A stretch of DNA of 64,000 nucleotides from NCBI RefSeq assembly GCF_014650335.1, contig NZ_BMUT01000007.1, positions 62,001 through 126,000 of the forward strand, given 5' to 3'. Below, piece after piece: positions 8,379-16,398 of the stretch. The notes beneath the pieces were generated by a model. That model worked only from the letters and a program-made list of their open reading frames with translations. It made no database searches and was not told the origin of the DNA. This stretch comes from Streptomyces hiroshimensis. Its GTDB lineage: Bacteria; Actinomycetota; Actinomycetes; Streptomycetales; Streptomycetaceae. Position 1 is the stretch's first letter. Each line of letters begins with the position of its first letter. Position numbers and translations under genes: made by a program.

Positions 8379-10232
8379 TTGCGTACAACCCCCACAACCC
8401 ACAAGCGAATACTCACCGCCGCCGTGGCGGTCGTGGCCGCGGCCACCATGGCGGGCACGGCGTCCGCCACGCCCCAGCCCGCGAACAAGAAGGTCGCCGA
8501 CACCACGCGGGACCGGGCCCGGGAGTCGGCCGCCGACTCGTCCATCAGCGCAGCCACCCTCGCCGCCAACGCGGAGACCGTGAAGGCGGCCACCGCCGCG
8601 GCACTCGCCCACGCGGACGCCACGGGCGTCGGCAAGAACGAGACGCTCCGCGTCAAGGACACCCTCGTCGACCCCGAGGGCAAGCGCCACGTCCGTTTCG
8701 TCCGGGCCATCCAGGGCGTCCCCGTGGTCGGCGGCGACCTCGTCGTCCACCTCGACGCCAAGAAGAACTACCTCGGCGTCACCCGGGCGATCCAGCACCG
8801 GGTCTCCGTGCCGTCGGTCACCCCGAAGCTCACCGCCCCGCAGGCCGCGGCCAAGGCCGCGAAGTCCGTGGACGGCAAGGCCGCCAAGACCGAGCTCGTG
8901 GTCGACGCGCGTAGCGCCGAGCCGGTGCTCGCCTACCGCGTGACCGTCACCGGCGGCGGCAAGGCCGAGACCGGCGTCAGCCACAGCGTCGTCGTGGACG
9001 CCGGCAGCGGCACGGTCATCAGCAGCACGCCGCTGAGCGACGGCATCATCTCCCCCCGCCTGAAGGCCAAGCTGCGCAGCGAGGGCCAGCAGGCCAAGCC
9101 GCGCACCGGCGCCAGGACCACGCCGCCCGCCAAGGCGCAGTCCGGCACGGAGTTCCCGGCCCAGGCGAACGGCACCGGCGCCTCGCTGTTCGCCGGCAGC
9201 GTCCCGCTGACGACCACGCAGACGGCCAAGGACTCCTTCACCCTCAAGGACCTCAGCCGCGGCGGCGGCGAGACGCGCGACGCCGGAGCCAAGGAGCTCG
9301 ACTCCTTCGCGGCCGGCAAGGAGTTCACCGACGCCGACAACCGCTGGGGCAACGGCACCGCCACGGACAACGCCACCGCCGCCGTCGACGCGCAGTTCGG
9401 CATCACGAGCACGTACGACTACTACAAGGCGACGTTCGGCCGGAACGGCATCAAGAACGACGGCTCCGGCCCGCGCGCCCTGGTGCACTTCGGCGACAAG
9501 GTCGGCAACGCCTTCTGGTCGCCCGAGTGCGGCTGCATGCTCTACGGCGACGGCGATGGAGAAACGTTTAAGCAGCCGCTGGTGGCCCTGGACGTCACCG
9601 GCCACGAGCTCAGCCACGGCGTGATCGAGGCGACGGCCGACTTCCAGCCCACGCGGGTGGACGCGCGCCAGAACCAGTTCGGCGAGGCGGGCTCGCTCAA
9701 CGAGTCGCTCGCGGACATCTTCGGTGCGGGCGTGGAGTTCCGGACGAACAACGCCGGCAACCCCCCGAACTACCTCCTCGGCGAGAAGCTCGGCCTGGAG
9801 CAGAAGTTCCTGCGCCGCATGGACAAGCCGTCGCTGGACGTCCTCGAGGGCACCGTCGACTACTGGGACAAGGACTCCTACGACCGTGAGGTGCACGCCG
9901 GCTCCGGCGTCTCCTCGCACGCCTTCTACCTGCTGGCCGAGGGCAGCGGCAAGAAGACCATCGGCGGCGTGGAGTACGACTCCCCCACGTACGACGGCTC
10001 GGCGGTGACCGGCATCGGCCGCGAGAAGGCGCAGCAGATCTTCTACCGCGCCCTGACCCGCTACATGGTCTCGACGACCGACTTCCACGAGGCCCGCACC
10101 GCCACGCTGCAGGCCGCCGCGGACATCCACGGCGAGAAGAGCGCCGAGTACAAGGCGGTCGACGCCGCCTGGGCCGCGGTGAACGTGACCGCCGCCAACA
10201 CTCCCAAGGAAGGCCCGGCCGTCAAGCGCTGA
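8379..10232 (+). CDS. M4-family (thermolysin-like) secreted metalloprotease
   Basis: 617 aa. A signal peptide (basic start, hydrophobic core, AMAG-TASA cleavage region, about residues 1-33) is followed by an FTP/PepSY-type propeptide (to about residue 250) and the catalytic domain. The zinc motif HELSH is at about residue 409 and the third ligand is in NESLADIFGAG, 20 residues further on, as in thermolysin; the substrate-side His lies in VSSHAFYLL. Cleaves peptide bonds before hydrophobic residues outside the cell. The reading frame supports a TTG start after AAAGGG. A 24-bp-stem hairpin follows the stop. Length is normal for streptomycete neutral proteases. Confidence 0.94.
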   Translation: MRTTPTTHKRILTAAVAVVAAATMAGTASATPQPANKKVADTTRDRARESAADSSISAATLAANAETVKAATAAALAHADATGVGKNETLRVKDTLVDPEGKRHVRFVRAIQGVPVVGGDLVVHLDAKKNYLGVTRAIQHRVSVPSVTPKLTAPQAAAKAAKSVDGKAAKTELVVDARSAEPVLAYRVTVTGGGKAETGVSHSVVVDAGSGTVISSTPLSDGIISPRLKAKLRSEGQQAKPRTGARTTPPAKAQSGTEFPAQANGTGASLFAGSVPLTTTQTAKDSFTLKDLSRGGGETRDAGAKELDSFAAGKEFTDADNRWGNGTATDNATAAVDAQFGITSTYDYYKATFGRNGIKNDGSGPRALVHFGDKVGNAFWSPECGCMLYGDGDGETFKQPLVALDVTGHELSHGVIEATADFQPTRVDARQNQFGEAGSLNESLADIFGAGVEFRTNNAGNPPNYLLGEKLGLEQKFLRRMDKPSLDVLEGTVDYWDKDSYDREVHAGSGVSSHAFYLLAEGSGKKTIGGVEYDSPTYDGSAVTGIGREKAQQIFYRALTRYMVSTTDFHEARTATLQAAADIHGEKSAEYKAVDAAWAAVNVTAANTPKEGPAVKR

Positions 10233-10249
10233 CGGCTGCGAGCGTCCCC

Positions 10250-10298
10250 GCCCGGCCGGTTCCCCCGGCGCACCGTGCGCCGGGGGAACCGGCCGGGC
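10250..10298 (+). terminator. very long perfect hairpin after the protease gene
   Basis: A 24-bp perfectly paired GC-rich stem (outer end GCCCGG, inner end GCGCAC/GTGCGC) around a single unpaired C at 10274. It begins 18 bp after the protease stop codon. No U-tract, as usual in Streptomyces. It separates the protease from the next gene on the same strand. Confidence 0.85.
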
Positions 10299-10415
10299 CT
10301 GTGTGATCCACAACCCATGGCCCGGCGAAGTGGATGTTGTTATGGTCGACGCCACCAGAGGGTTGGGTGTTCAAACTCACCCGGCGCGCCACTGGTCGAC
10401 GACAAGGGGGAGCAA

Positions 10416-11354
10416 GTGCCGGCATACGCAGAGACCGCGGAGAACGCGGCGACGGTCACGGACGCCGAGGAGCTCAAGGCTCTGAACGCGGAGCTCGCGG
10501 CGTCCCTCGAAGGCGGTTTCACCAGCGAGTACGCCGAGGTCAACGGCGTCCGGCTGCACTATGTGACCGGTGGTCAGGGCGAGCCGCTGGTGCTGCTGCC
10601 CGGCTGGCCCGAGACGTGGTGGGAGTACCGCAAGGTCATGCCCGCGCTCGCGGCCCGCTTCCGCGTGATCACCGTCGACATCCGCGGCATGGGCGGCTCC
10701 AGCAAGCCGCAGTCCGGCTTCGAGAAGAAGTCCATGGCCCGCGACATCCTGGAGCTCGTCCGCCACCTCGGCCACGAGAAGGTCAGCATCGCCGGGCACG
10801 GCATCGGCGCCATGGTCGCCTTCGCCTACGCCGCGAACCACCCGGAGGCCACCGAGAAGGTGGCGATCCTCAACACCACGCACGCGGACCAGAGCTACTA
10901 CAAGTTCCCCATGCTGCCCAACCCCGGCGACAAGGGCCCGCACCGCTGGTGGCTCGCCTTCAATCAGGTGGCCGGATTCCCGGAGGAGATCCTCACCGGC
11001 CGCTACCGCCACATCATCGACTACATGTTCGGCCTGAGCCTGGTGAACCCGGAGGCCATCACCGACCGGGACCGGGACATCTACGCCAAGGCGTACTCGT
11101 CGGCCGAGGCGATCCGGGCGAGCAAGGGCTGGTTCCAGTCCTACCAGCAGGACATCGCCGACTTCGAGTCGTACGACAAGATCTCCGTGCCGATGCTCGG
11201 CCTCGCGTACGGGACGTTCTTCGAGTACATGAGCCAGGTGTTCCCCCAGCAGGGCACCGACGTCCGCATGGCCGAGATCGAGGGAAGCCGCAACTACCTG
11301 GTCGAGGAGCAGCCGGAGGCCGTCACGCGCGCCCTCCTGGAGTTCTTCGGCTGA
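10416..11354 (+). CDS. alpha/beta-hydrolase fold protein (epoxide-hydrolase-like), catalytic residues missing
   Basis: 312 aa, with the fold and spacing of the epoxide-hydrolase branch of alpha/beta hydrolases (LPGWPETWWEYR at the oxyanion strand, DIRGMGGSSKP, cap region, EEQPEAVTRALLEFF at the end). The nucleophile elbow reads AGHGIGAM: the Asp or Ser of GHDxG/GHSxG is Gly. The usual catalytic His before the last helix (GHW/GHF) is replaced in GSRNYLVEEQPE, and the HGxP oxyanion His is Pro. It may therefore be a non-catalytic binding protein. GTG start with AAGGGGG upstream; the longer upstream frame crosses the terminator and is rejected. Its last 61 bp overlap the convergent WhiB gene. Confidence 0.85.
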   Translation: MPAYAETAENAATVTDAEELKALNAELAASLEGGFTSEYAEVNGVRLHYVTGGQGEPLVLLPGWPETWWEYRKVMPALAARFRVITVDIRGMGGSSKPQSGFEKKSMARDILELVRHLGHEKVSIAGHGIGAMVAFAYAANHPEATEKVAILNTTHADQSYYKFPMLPNPGDKGPHRWWLAFNQVAGFPEEILTGRYRHIIDYMFGLSLVNPEAITDRDRDIYAKAYSSAEAIRASKGWFQSYQQDIADFESYDKISVPMLGLAYGTFFEYMSQVFPQQGTDVRMAEIEGSRNYLVEEQPEAVTRALLEFFG

Positions 11355-11629
11355 ACGACCCGGCCCGCGGCGGACGCCGCGCGCCCGGGCTTCGCGGCCC
11401 GGCGCAGCGCCCGCCGCTCCGCCTCGCTCGTTCCGCCCCACACGCCGCTCTCTTGCCCGGACTCCAGCGCCCATCGCAGGCATTCCTCGCGCACCGGGCA
11501 GGTGCGGCACACCGATTTGGCGTCCTCGGTCTGAACGACTGCGGGACCCGTCGTTCCGACGGGGAAGAACAGCTCGGGGTCCTCGTCGAGACAAGCGCCG
11601 TACTGTCGCCAGTCCATGCGGCGATCCAT
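11294..11629 (-). CDS. WhiB-family iron-sulfur transcriptional regulator (WblE-like)
   Basis: 111 aa. Four cysteines (C13, C41, C44, C50) in the WhiB pattern C-Xn-CxxC-x5-C ligate a 4Fe-4S cluster; the GVWGG turn (residues 62-66) and a basic C-terminal helix follow. The sequence around DPELFFPVG and ALESGQESGVWGG is closest in feel to WblE-type proteins, which act with the principal sigma factor. ATG chosen because GAAGGGATGG lies just upstream; a second in-frame ATG is four codons later. The C-terminal basic tail extends into the 3' end of the convergent hydrolase gene, so the two transcripts overlap. Confidence 0.9.
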   Translation of the reverse strand: MDRRMDWRQYGACLDEDPELFFPVGTTGPAVVQTEDAKSVCRTCPVREECLRWALESGQESGVWGGTSEAERRALRRAAKPGRAASAAGRVVQPKNSRRARVTASGCSSTR

Positions 11630-11867
11630 GAAACCATCCCTTCGGTCGGGTCGGGTGAGTGCATCGGCTGAGCGGGTCCCCCTCTCTCTACTCCGCGTTA
11701 CCCGAGATCCGTGAGGTATCCGTGCAATCGCCTGTGCAAAGCCGGCAGAGCGGCGACCCGACCTGACAGAGCGGACAGTGCAGAAGGGTGTGACGTCCGG
11801 CTGCTCGGTAGGTAGTGGTTCCACGCGTTCCGCGCCCACGCCTCCCTTGAGCCCCAGGACGGTCAGC

Positions 11868-13343
11868 ATGCTCGCGCCACCTCCTGCTCCCACCGGTTCC
11901 CGGAAGAGCCCGCCCACGCCCGCCGAAGCCGCCGGCGCCGATGCCGGCGCCGGTGCCGCCCTGCCGCGCGGGCTCAAGCAGCGCCATCTGTCCATGATCG
12001 CGCTGGGCGGTGCCATCGGAGCGGGCCTGTTCGTGGGCTCCGGGGTGGGGATCAGGGCCGCGGGCCCCGCGATCGTCGTCGCCTACGTCCTGGCCGGCGG
12101 CCTGGTGCTGCTGGTCATGCGGATGCTGGCGGAGATGTCCGCCGCCGATCCGGCGACCGGCTCCTTCTCCGTGCACGCGGCCAAGGCGCTCGGCCCCTGG
12201 GCCGGTCTGACGGCAGGCTGGCTGTACTGGTCGCTCCTCGTCGTCAGCGTCGCCGCGGAGGCGATCGGGGCGGCGGACATCATGACCGGCTGGCTGCCCG
12301 GCGTGCCCGGCTGGGTGTGGATGACGCTCTTCATGGCCGTGTTCACGGGCAGCAACCTCGCCGCCGTCCGGCGCTTCGGCGACCTCGAATTCTGGTTCGC
12401 CGGCCTGAAGGTCACCGCCATCTGCGTCTTCCTCCTGCTGGGGGCGCTCGCCGTCTGCGGGCTGCTGCCCGGCACCGCCGCGCCGGGCACCGCCCACCTC
12501 ACCGGCCACGGCGGCTTCCTGCCACACGGCCCGCACGGGCTCGCCCTCGGCCTCGTCGCGGCCGTCTTCGCCTACGGAGGGCTGGAGACCGTCACGATCG
12601 CGGCCGCCGAATCCGCCGACCCGGTCAGAGCGGTGGGCCGCGCCGCCCGGACCGTCGTCTGGCGCATCTGCCTGTTCTACATCGGCTCCATGGCCGTCAT
12701 CGTCACCCTGCTGCCCTGGGACAGCGGCACCGCGCACACCAGCCCGTACAGCGGCACCCTCGAGCGCATGGGCGTCCCCGGCGCCGGGCACCTCATGAAC
12801 GCCGTGGTGCTCGTCGCCCTGCTGTCGGCCATGAACGCCAACGTCTACGGCTCCTCGCGCATGCTGTACGCCCTCGTGCACCGCGGTGACGCACCCCGCG
12901 CCCTCGGCCGCGTCACGCCCGGCGGCGTCCCGCGGAACGCCGCCCTCGCCTCCGCCGCCTTCGGCTTCGCGGCCGTCGTCCTCAGCGTCGTGTGGCCGGA
13001 CACCGTCTTCCGCTTCCTGCTCAACGCCGTGGGGGCCACCATCCTGATCGTCTGGTTCCTGATCGGCCTCTCCCAGCTGCGCCTGCGCCGCCGGCACGCC
13101 CGGCGCGGGGATGCGGAACCGCCCGTGCGCATGTGGCTGTTCCCCCATCTCACCCGGCTGACGCTGCTCGCGATCGGCGCCGTCCTGGTGGTCATGGCCT
13201 TCGAACCGGACTCCCGTACACAGGTCTTGTGCACGGGAGCGTGGGCGGGGCTGCTGGTCGTGTGCGGTCTGCTGAACGGGCGCCGCCGGAGCCGGGAGCG
13301 GCAGACCGCCGCACACGCCGGGGCCGGGCGGCGGGCCGGGTGA
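11868..13343 (+). CDS. APC-superfamily amino acid permease
   Basis: About 491 aa with 12 predicted transmembrane helices. The first helix carries the APC motif IALGGAIGAGLFVGSG, and the family-typical EMSAADPATGSF follows helix 2; this is the GABA/basic or aromatic amino-acid permease branch. It imports amino acids with protons; the exact substrate cannot be read from sequence. I use the ATG at 11868; a GTG at 11778 gives 30 more residues but has no ribosome-binding site and adds a low-complexity leader. Convergent with the AraC regulator across 25 bp containing a hairpin. Confidence 0.9.
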   Translation: MLAPPPAPTGSRKSPPTPAEAAGADAGAGAALPRGLKQRHLSMIALGGAIGAGLFVGSGVGIRAAGPAIVVAYVLAGGLVLLVMRMLAEMSAADPATGSFSVHAAKALGPWAGLTAGWLYWSLLVVSVAAEAIGAADIMTGWLPGVPGWVWMTLFMAVFTGSNLAAVRRFGDLEFWFAGLKVTAICVFLLLGALAVCGLLPGTAAPGTAHLTGHGGFLPHGPHGLALGLVAAVFAYGGLETVTIAAAESADPVRAVGRAARTVVWRICLFYIGSMAVIVTLLPWDSGTAHTSPYSGTLERMGVPGAGHLMNAVVLVALLSAMNANVYGSSRMLYALVHRGDAPRALGRVTPGGVPRNAALASAAFGFAAVVLSVVWPDTVFRFLLNAVGATILIVWFLIGLSQLRLRRRHARRGDAEPPVRMWLFPHLTRLTLLAIGAVLVVMAFEPDSRTQVLCTGAWAGLLVVCGLLNGRRRSRERQTAAHAGAGRRAG

Positions 13344-13352
13344 CGGGCCCGG

Positions 13353-13380
13353 CTCCCGGCGCCGGGTATCACGCCGGGAG
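13353..13380. terminator. bidirectional hairpin between permease and AraC genes
   Basis: CTCCCGGCG pairs with CGCCGGGAG across a 10-nt loop. It lies between the permease stop (13343) and the end of the AraC gene, overlapping the AraC stop codon, so it can serve both convergent transcripts. Confidence 0.55.
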
Positions 13381-14298
13381 GGCGGCCCCCTCCTTGCGGT
13401 ACCGGCCCGGCGCCACCCCGTACTCCCGCTTGAAGGCCTTGGCGAAGGCGAACTCCGAGGTGTACCCCGCCCGTTCGGCGACGGCGCGCAGCGGAGCGTC
13501 GCCCTCGCGCAGCAGCCGGCCCGCCGTCGTCATGCGCCACCAGGTCAGGTAGGCGAGCGGCGGCTGGCCGACCAGCGCGGTGAAGCGGCGCGCGAAGGCG
13601 GCGCGGGACAGCGCCGCCCGGGCGGCGAGTTCCCCGACCGTCCAGGGGCGTGCAGGGTCGTCGTGGATGGCGCGCAGTGCGGCCGTGACGGCCGGGTCGC
13701 TCAGGGCCGCCGCCCACCCGGACGGCCCCTCGGGGCGCTCGGTCAGCCACCAGGCGCGCAGCAGGTAGAGCAGCAGGGTGTCGAGGAGCGCGAGCACGAC
13801 GGCGTCGGAGCCGGGCTGGGGATCGGCCAGTTCGGCGCCGAGCAGGTCGACGGCGGAGCGCAGCCGGTCGTGGGCACCGATGCGGGCCGGGAGGTGGACG
13901 AAGGGCGGCAGGTCGGCGAGGAGCGGGTGGGCCCGCGCCTTGTTCAGCCGGTAGGCGCCGCAGAGCATGAGGGTGTCGTCGCCGTGGACGGGCCCTCGGT
14001 CACGGAGCGCCGGCCAGGAGCCGTCCGCGTTCAGCCGGGCGTCCTCCAGCGGGGTGTCGGGGTGGTCGGCGAGGCCGTGCCCGTACCCGTGGGCCAGGAA
14101 GACGACGTCGCCCGGGCCGAGGCGGACGGGGCCGGCGCCGTCGGGCGGCAGCAGCCAGGCCGAGCCCTGGAGGACCACGTGGAAGCCGGCGCCGTCGGAG
14201 GCGGGGAAACGGACGCCCCAGGGCCCGCGCTTGACCGAGCGTGAGGAGTGGGGGTGCCCGGTGCGCATGGCGGCGATCGCATCGCTCAGTACGTCCAT
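13369..14298 (-). CDS. AraC-family transcriptional regulator (cupin sensor)
   Basis: 309 aa. The N-terminal half is a cupin-type sensor domain (GFHVVLQGSAWLLPP, then LGPGDVVFLAHGYGHGL); the C-terminal 100 residues contain two helix-turn-helix units (LSRAAFARRFTALVGQPPLAYL and VAERAGYTSEFAFAKAFKREYG). It is divergent from an MDR-type oxidoreductase gene 116 bp away, the arrangement expected for a regulator of that gene. A close paralogue, also next to an oxidoreductase gene, is found at 39906-40841. Confidence 0.92.
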   Translation of the reverse strand: MDVLSDAIAAMRTGHPHSSRSVKRGPWGVRFPASDGAGFHVVLQGSAWLLPPDGAGPVRLGPGDVVFLAHGYGHGLADHPDTPLEDARLNADGSWPALRDRGPVHGDDTLMLCGAYRLNKARAHPLLADLPPFVHLPARIGAHDRLRSAVDLLGAELADPQPGSDAVVLALLDTLLLYLLRAWWLTERPEGPSGWAAALSDPAVTAALRAIHDDPARPWTVGELAARAALSRAAFARRFTALVGQPPLAYLTWWRMTTAGRLLREGDAPLRAVAERAGYTSEFAFAKAFKREYGVAPGRYRKEGAALPA

Positions 14299-14413
14299 GA
14301 CGGCACCCTACAGCCGTGATCGCACCCTGCCACCATGATCGGGAGACGCTGGGACATAGTCAGGAGGCTTTCGGATATGGATCGTCTCCCGGGCCCTCCG
14401 TACGGTCGTTTCC

Positions 14414-15472
14414 ATGACAACTTCTTCCGTACACAAGGCAGTCACCGAGAACGTCACCAAGGACGTCGCCAAGGACATTGCCAAGGACGTCACCAAGGCG
14501 GTTCTCTTCCATGAGCTCGGCGGTCCCGAGGTCCTCAGGATCGAGGAGGTGCCGCTGGCGCAGCCCGGGCCCGGCGAGGTCCTCTTCCGCGTCGAGGCGA
14601 TCGGCCTCAACCGGGGCGAGGCCCTGTTCCGGGCCGGCCGCTACTACTACCAGCCCACACTGCCCGGCTCCCGGCTCGGCTACGAGGCCGCCGGTGTGGT
14701 CGAGTCGGTCGGCGAGGGCGTGACCGGGTTCTCTCCCGGCGACGCGGTGATGTCCGTTCCCACCTTCGACTTCGGCGTCCACGGGGTGTACGGCGAGCGC
14801 GTCGTCCTGCCCGAGGCGTCACTGGTGCGCCGGCCCGAGGGCGCGGACGCGGTGACGTCCGCGGCGATGTGGCTGACGTACTCGACGGCGTACGGCGGCA
14901 TGGTGGAGACCGGCGGCCTTGCCCCCGGCGACCATGTGGTGATCACGGCCGCGTCCAGCGGCGTCGGCACGGCCGCGATCCAGACGGCCCTGCGGATCGG
15001 CGCGGTCCCGATCGCCGTCACGCGCGGCGACGCCAAGCGGGAGCGGCTGCTGGAGCTCGGCGCCGCCCATGTGATCAGCGCAGGCTCCGAGGACCTCGTG
15101 AAGGAGGTCAAGCGGATCACCGGTGGCCGGGGCGCGGACCTGGCCTTCGACGCGGTGGGCGGCCCCGGCTTCGCCGCCCTCGGCGACGCCCTCGTGCCCG
15201 GCGGTACGGCGGTGATCTACGGCACGCTGGACCGGCGCCCCGTCCAGCTGTCGCTGAACTGGCCGCTCAGCGTCCACGGGTACTCCAACGGCGACCACTC
15301 CCGGGACGCCGACTACCGCCGCCGCTCCGCCGCCTTCATCGGTACGGGCCTGGCGAGCGGCGCGCTGGCGCCCGTGATCGCCGAGACCTTCGACGGCCTG
15401 GAGCGCATCACGGACGCGCACCGCCTGATGGACTCCAGCACGTTCACCGGCAAGATCGTGGTGAAGGTGTGA
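14414..15472 (+). CDS. MDR-superfamily NAD(P)-dependent oxidoreductase with repetitive N-terminus
   Basis: 352 aa. GroES-like domain (NRGEALFRAG, GYEAAGVVESVGEGV) followed by a Rossmann domain with the AxxGVGxxA dinucleotide loop (ITAASSGVGTAAIQ). Zinc ligands are not conserved, suggesting a quinone-oxidoreductase/enoyl-reductase-like enzyme. Residues about 10-29 are an oddity: the unit T/AKD(V/I) repeats several times (VTKDVAKDIAKDVTKAV), encoded by 12-bp near-identical repeats, giving a charged extension before the domain starts at AVLFHELGG. ATG start without a strong ribosome-binding site. Likely regulated by the divergent AraC protein. Confidence 0.9.
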   Translation: MTTSSVHKAVTENVTKDVAKDIAKDVTKAVLFHELGGPEVLRIEEVPLAQPGPGEVLFRVEAIGLNRGEALFRAGRYYYQPTLPGSRLGYEAAGVVESVGEGVTGFSPGDAVMSVPTFDFGVHGVYGERVVLPEASLVRRPEGADAVTSAAMWLTYSTAYGGMVETGGLAPGDHVVITAASSGVGTAAIQTALRIGAVPIAVTRGDAKRERLLELGAAHVISAGSEDLVKEVKRITGGRGADLAFDAVGGPGFAALGDALVPGGTAVIYGTLDRRPVQLSLNWPLSVHGYSNGDHSRDADYRRRSAAFIGTGLASGALAPVIAETFDGLERITDAHRLMDSSTFTGKIVVKV

Positions 15473-15811
15473 CGGTCCCGCAGCCGCGACGGCCCGGGCG
15501 CGGCCCGTGAACAGCCGCCGCGCGGTGCTGCAGGCCCCTCTGCAAAGAGAGGCCTTCCGCCGCCCCGCAGCCACGGGGGCAGGGGCGCCGCGTGATCGTT
15601 TCCGGCCGCAACGCAACCCCCGGATCGGGTGAGCGGCCACGGTGGAGTGAATCGCACAAACAGCGACCGGCCCGCGGCCCAGAGCCTGCGGGCCGGTTGA
15701 CGCCTCCTCGAATTCCCGAGCGACGAAACGCCCTTGGAGGGCCGTGACGCCCACGATCAGGGGTCGTTTTCCCGATCGCCCGTCCGATCCGTACGTCAAC
15801 GAGGAGGCGCA
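15473..15811 (+). other. 339-bp gap upstream of the peptide-NUDIX-ABC operon
   Basis: No gene seen. It holds the oxidoreductase terminator, a second hairpin (15666-15697, a 10-bp stem ACCGGCCCGC/GCGGGCCGGT with 12-nt loop) and presumably the promoter of the downstream operon. A TTGACG (15697-15702) directly follows the second hairpin but no convincing -10 box accompanies it. Confidence 0.5.
15532..15555 (+). terminator. hairpin after the oxidoreductase gene
   Basis: AGGCCCCTCT pairs with AGAGAGGCCT (one mismatch) around a GCAA tetraloop, 60 bp after the stop of the oxidoreductase gene. Confidence 0.6.
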
Positions 15812-15931
15812 GTGCATCACCATCACGAGGGCCCCACGCGCACCAGCGGGGTGCATCCGCCATTCGAACACCGCCGGCCGGCAAGGCATGCGGGCTCCGG
15901 CGCCGCCACCGCCGGGAGGTGGCCGTCATGA
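15812..15931 (+). CDS. 39-aa peptide, first gene of the NUDIX/ABC-exporter operon
   Basis: Not recognised. A GTG follows a strong GAGGAGG (spacing four bases) and opens a 39-codon frame whose TGA overlaps the ATG of the NUDIX gene (ATGA). Four consecutive histidines occupy residues 2-5; the rest is rich in His, Arg, Gly, Pro and Ala with no Cys, Ser-rich core or double-glycine leader. Tight coupling to a NUDIX hydrolase and an ABC exporter suggests it is translated and may be exported, or act as a metal-binding or leader peptide. It could still be a leader ORF that only promotes translation of the next gene. Confidence 0.45.
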   Translation: MHHHHEGPTRTSGVHPPFEHRRPARHAGSGAATAGRWPS

Positions 15932-16398
15932 CGCAGCGGGCGCGCTATACGTGCGTGGTCGACGTGATGGTCCTGCTGCACCGCGACGACGGCCGCGTCC
16001 TGCTGCTCCGGCGGGCCGGGGACGTGTACGCCACCGGTCTCCTCGCCCCGCCCGGCGGGCACCTGGAGGACGGCGAGACCCTGGCCGACGGCGCGCTGCG
16101 CGAGGTGGCCGAAGAGGTCGGCGTCGCCGTCGACCCGGCCGATCTGGAGTTCTGCCACCTGATCCACCACCGTGATCCCGAGGGGCAGGCGCGGATCGGG
16201 GTCGTCTTCACCGCGCAGCGGTGGTCGGGCGAGCCGCGCAACCTGGAGCCCGGGAAGTGCTCCACGCTCGTCTGGGCCGACCCTGCGCGCCCGCCCGCCG
16301 ACTGCGTGCCCAGCACCGCCGCCGTCCTCGCCAGGTTCGTCTCCGGGGCGCTGCTGTCCACCCACGGCTGGGACGGCGAGCCGGGAGGAGCGGCATGA
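15928..16398 (+). CDS. NUDIX hydrolase
   Basis: 156 aa. The complete Nudix box is present (residues about 42-64: GGHLEDGE-x7-REVAEEVGV), providing the glutamates that bind Mg2+ for cleavage of nucleoside diphosphates linked to another group. The beta-grasp scaffold before it reads VVDVMVLLHRDDGRVLLLRRAG. ATG at 15928 is chosen because GGGAGG lies eight bases upstream; a GTG three codons earlier is possible. The start overlaps the stop of the 39-aa ORF and the stop overlaps the start of the ABC exporter (both ATGA), so the three are one translationally coupled unit. Confidence 0.9.
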   Translation: MTQRARYTCVVDVMVLLHRDDGRVLLLRRAGDVYATGLLAPPGGHLEDGETLADGALREVAEEVGVAVDPADLEFCHLIHHRDPEGQARIGVVFTAQRWSGEPRNLEPGKCSTLVWADPARPPADCVPSTAAVLARFVSGALLSTHGWDGEPGGAA

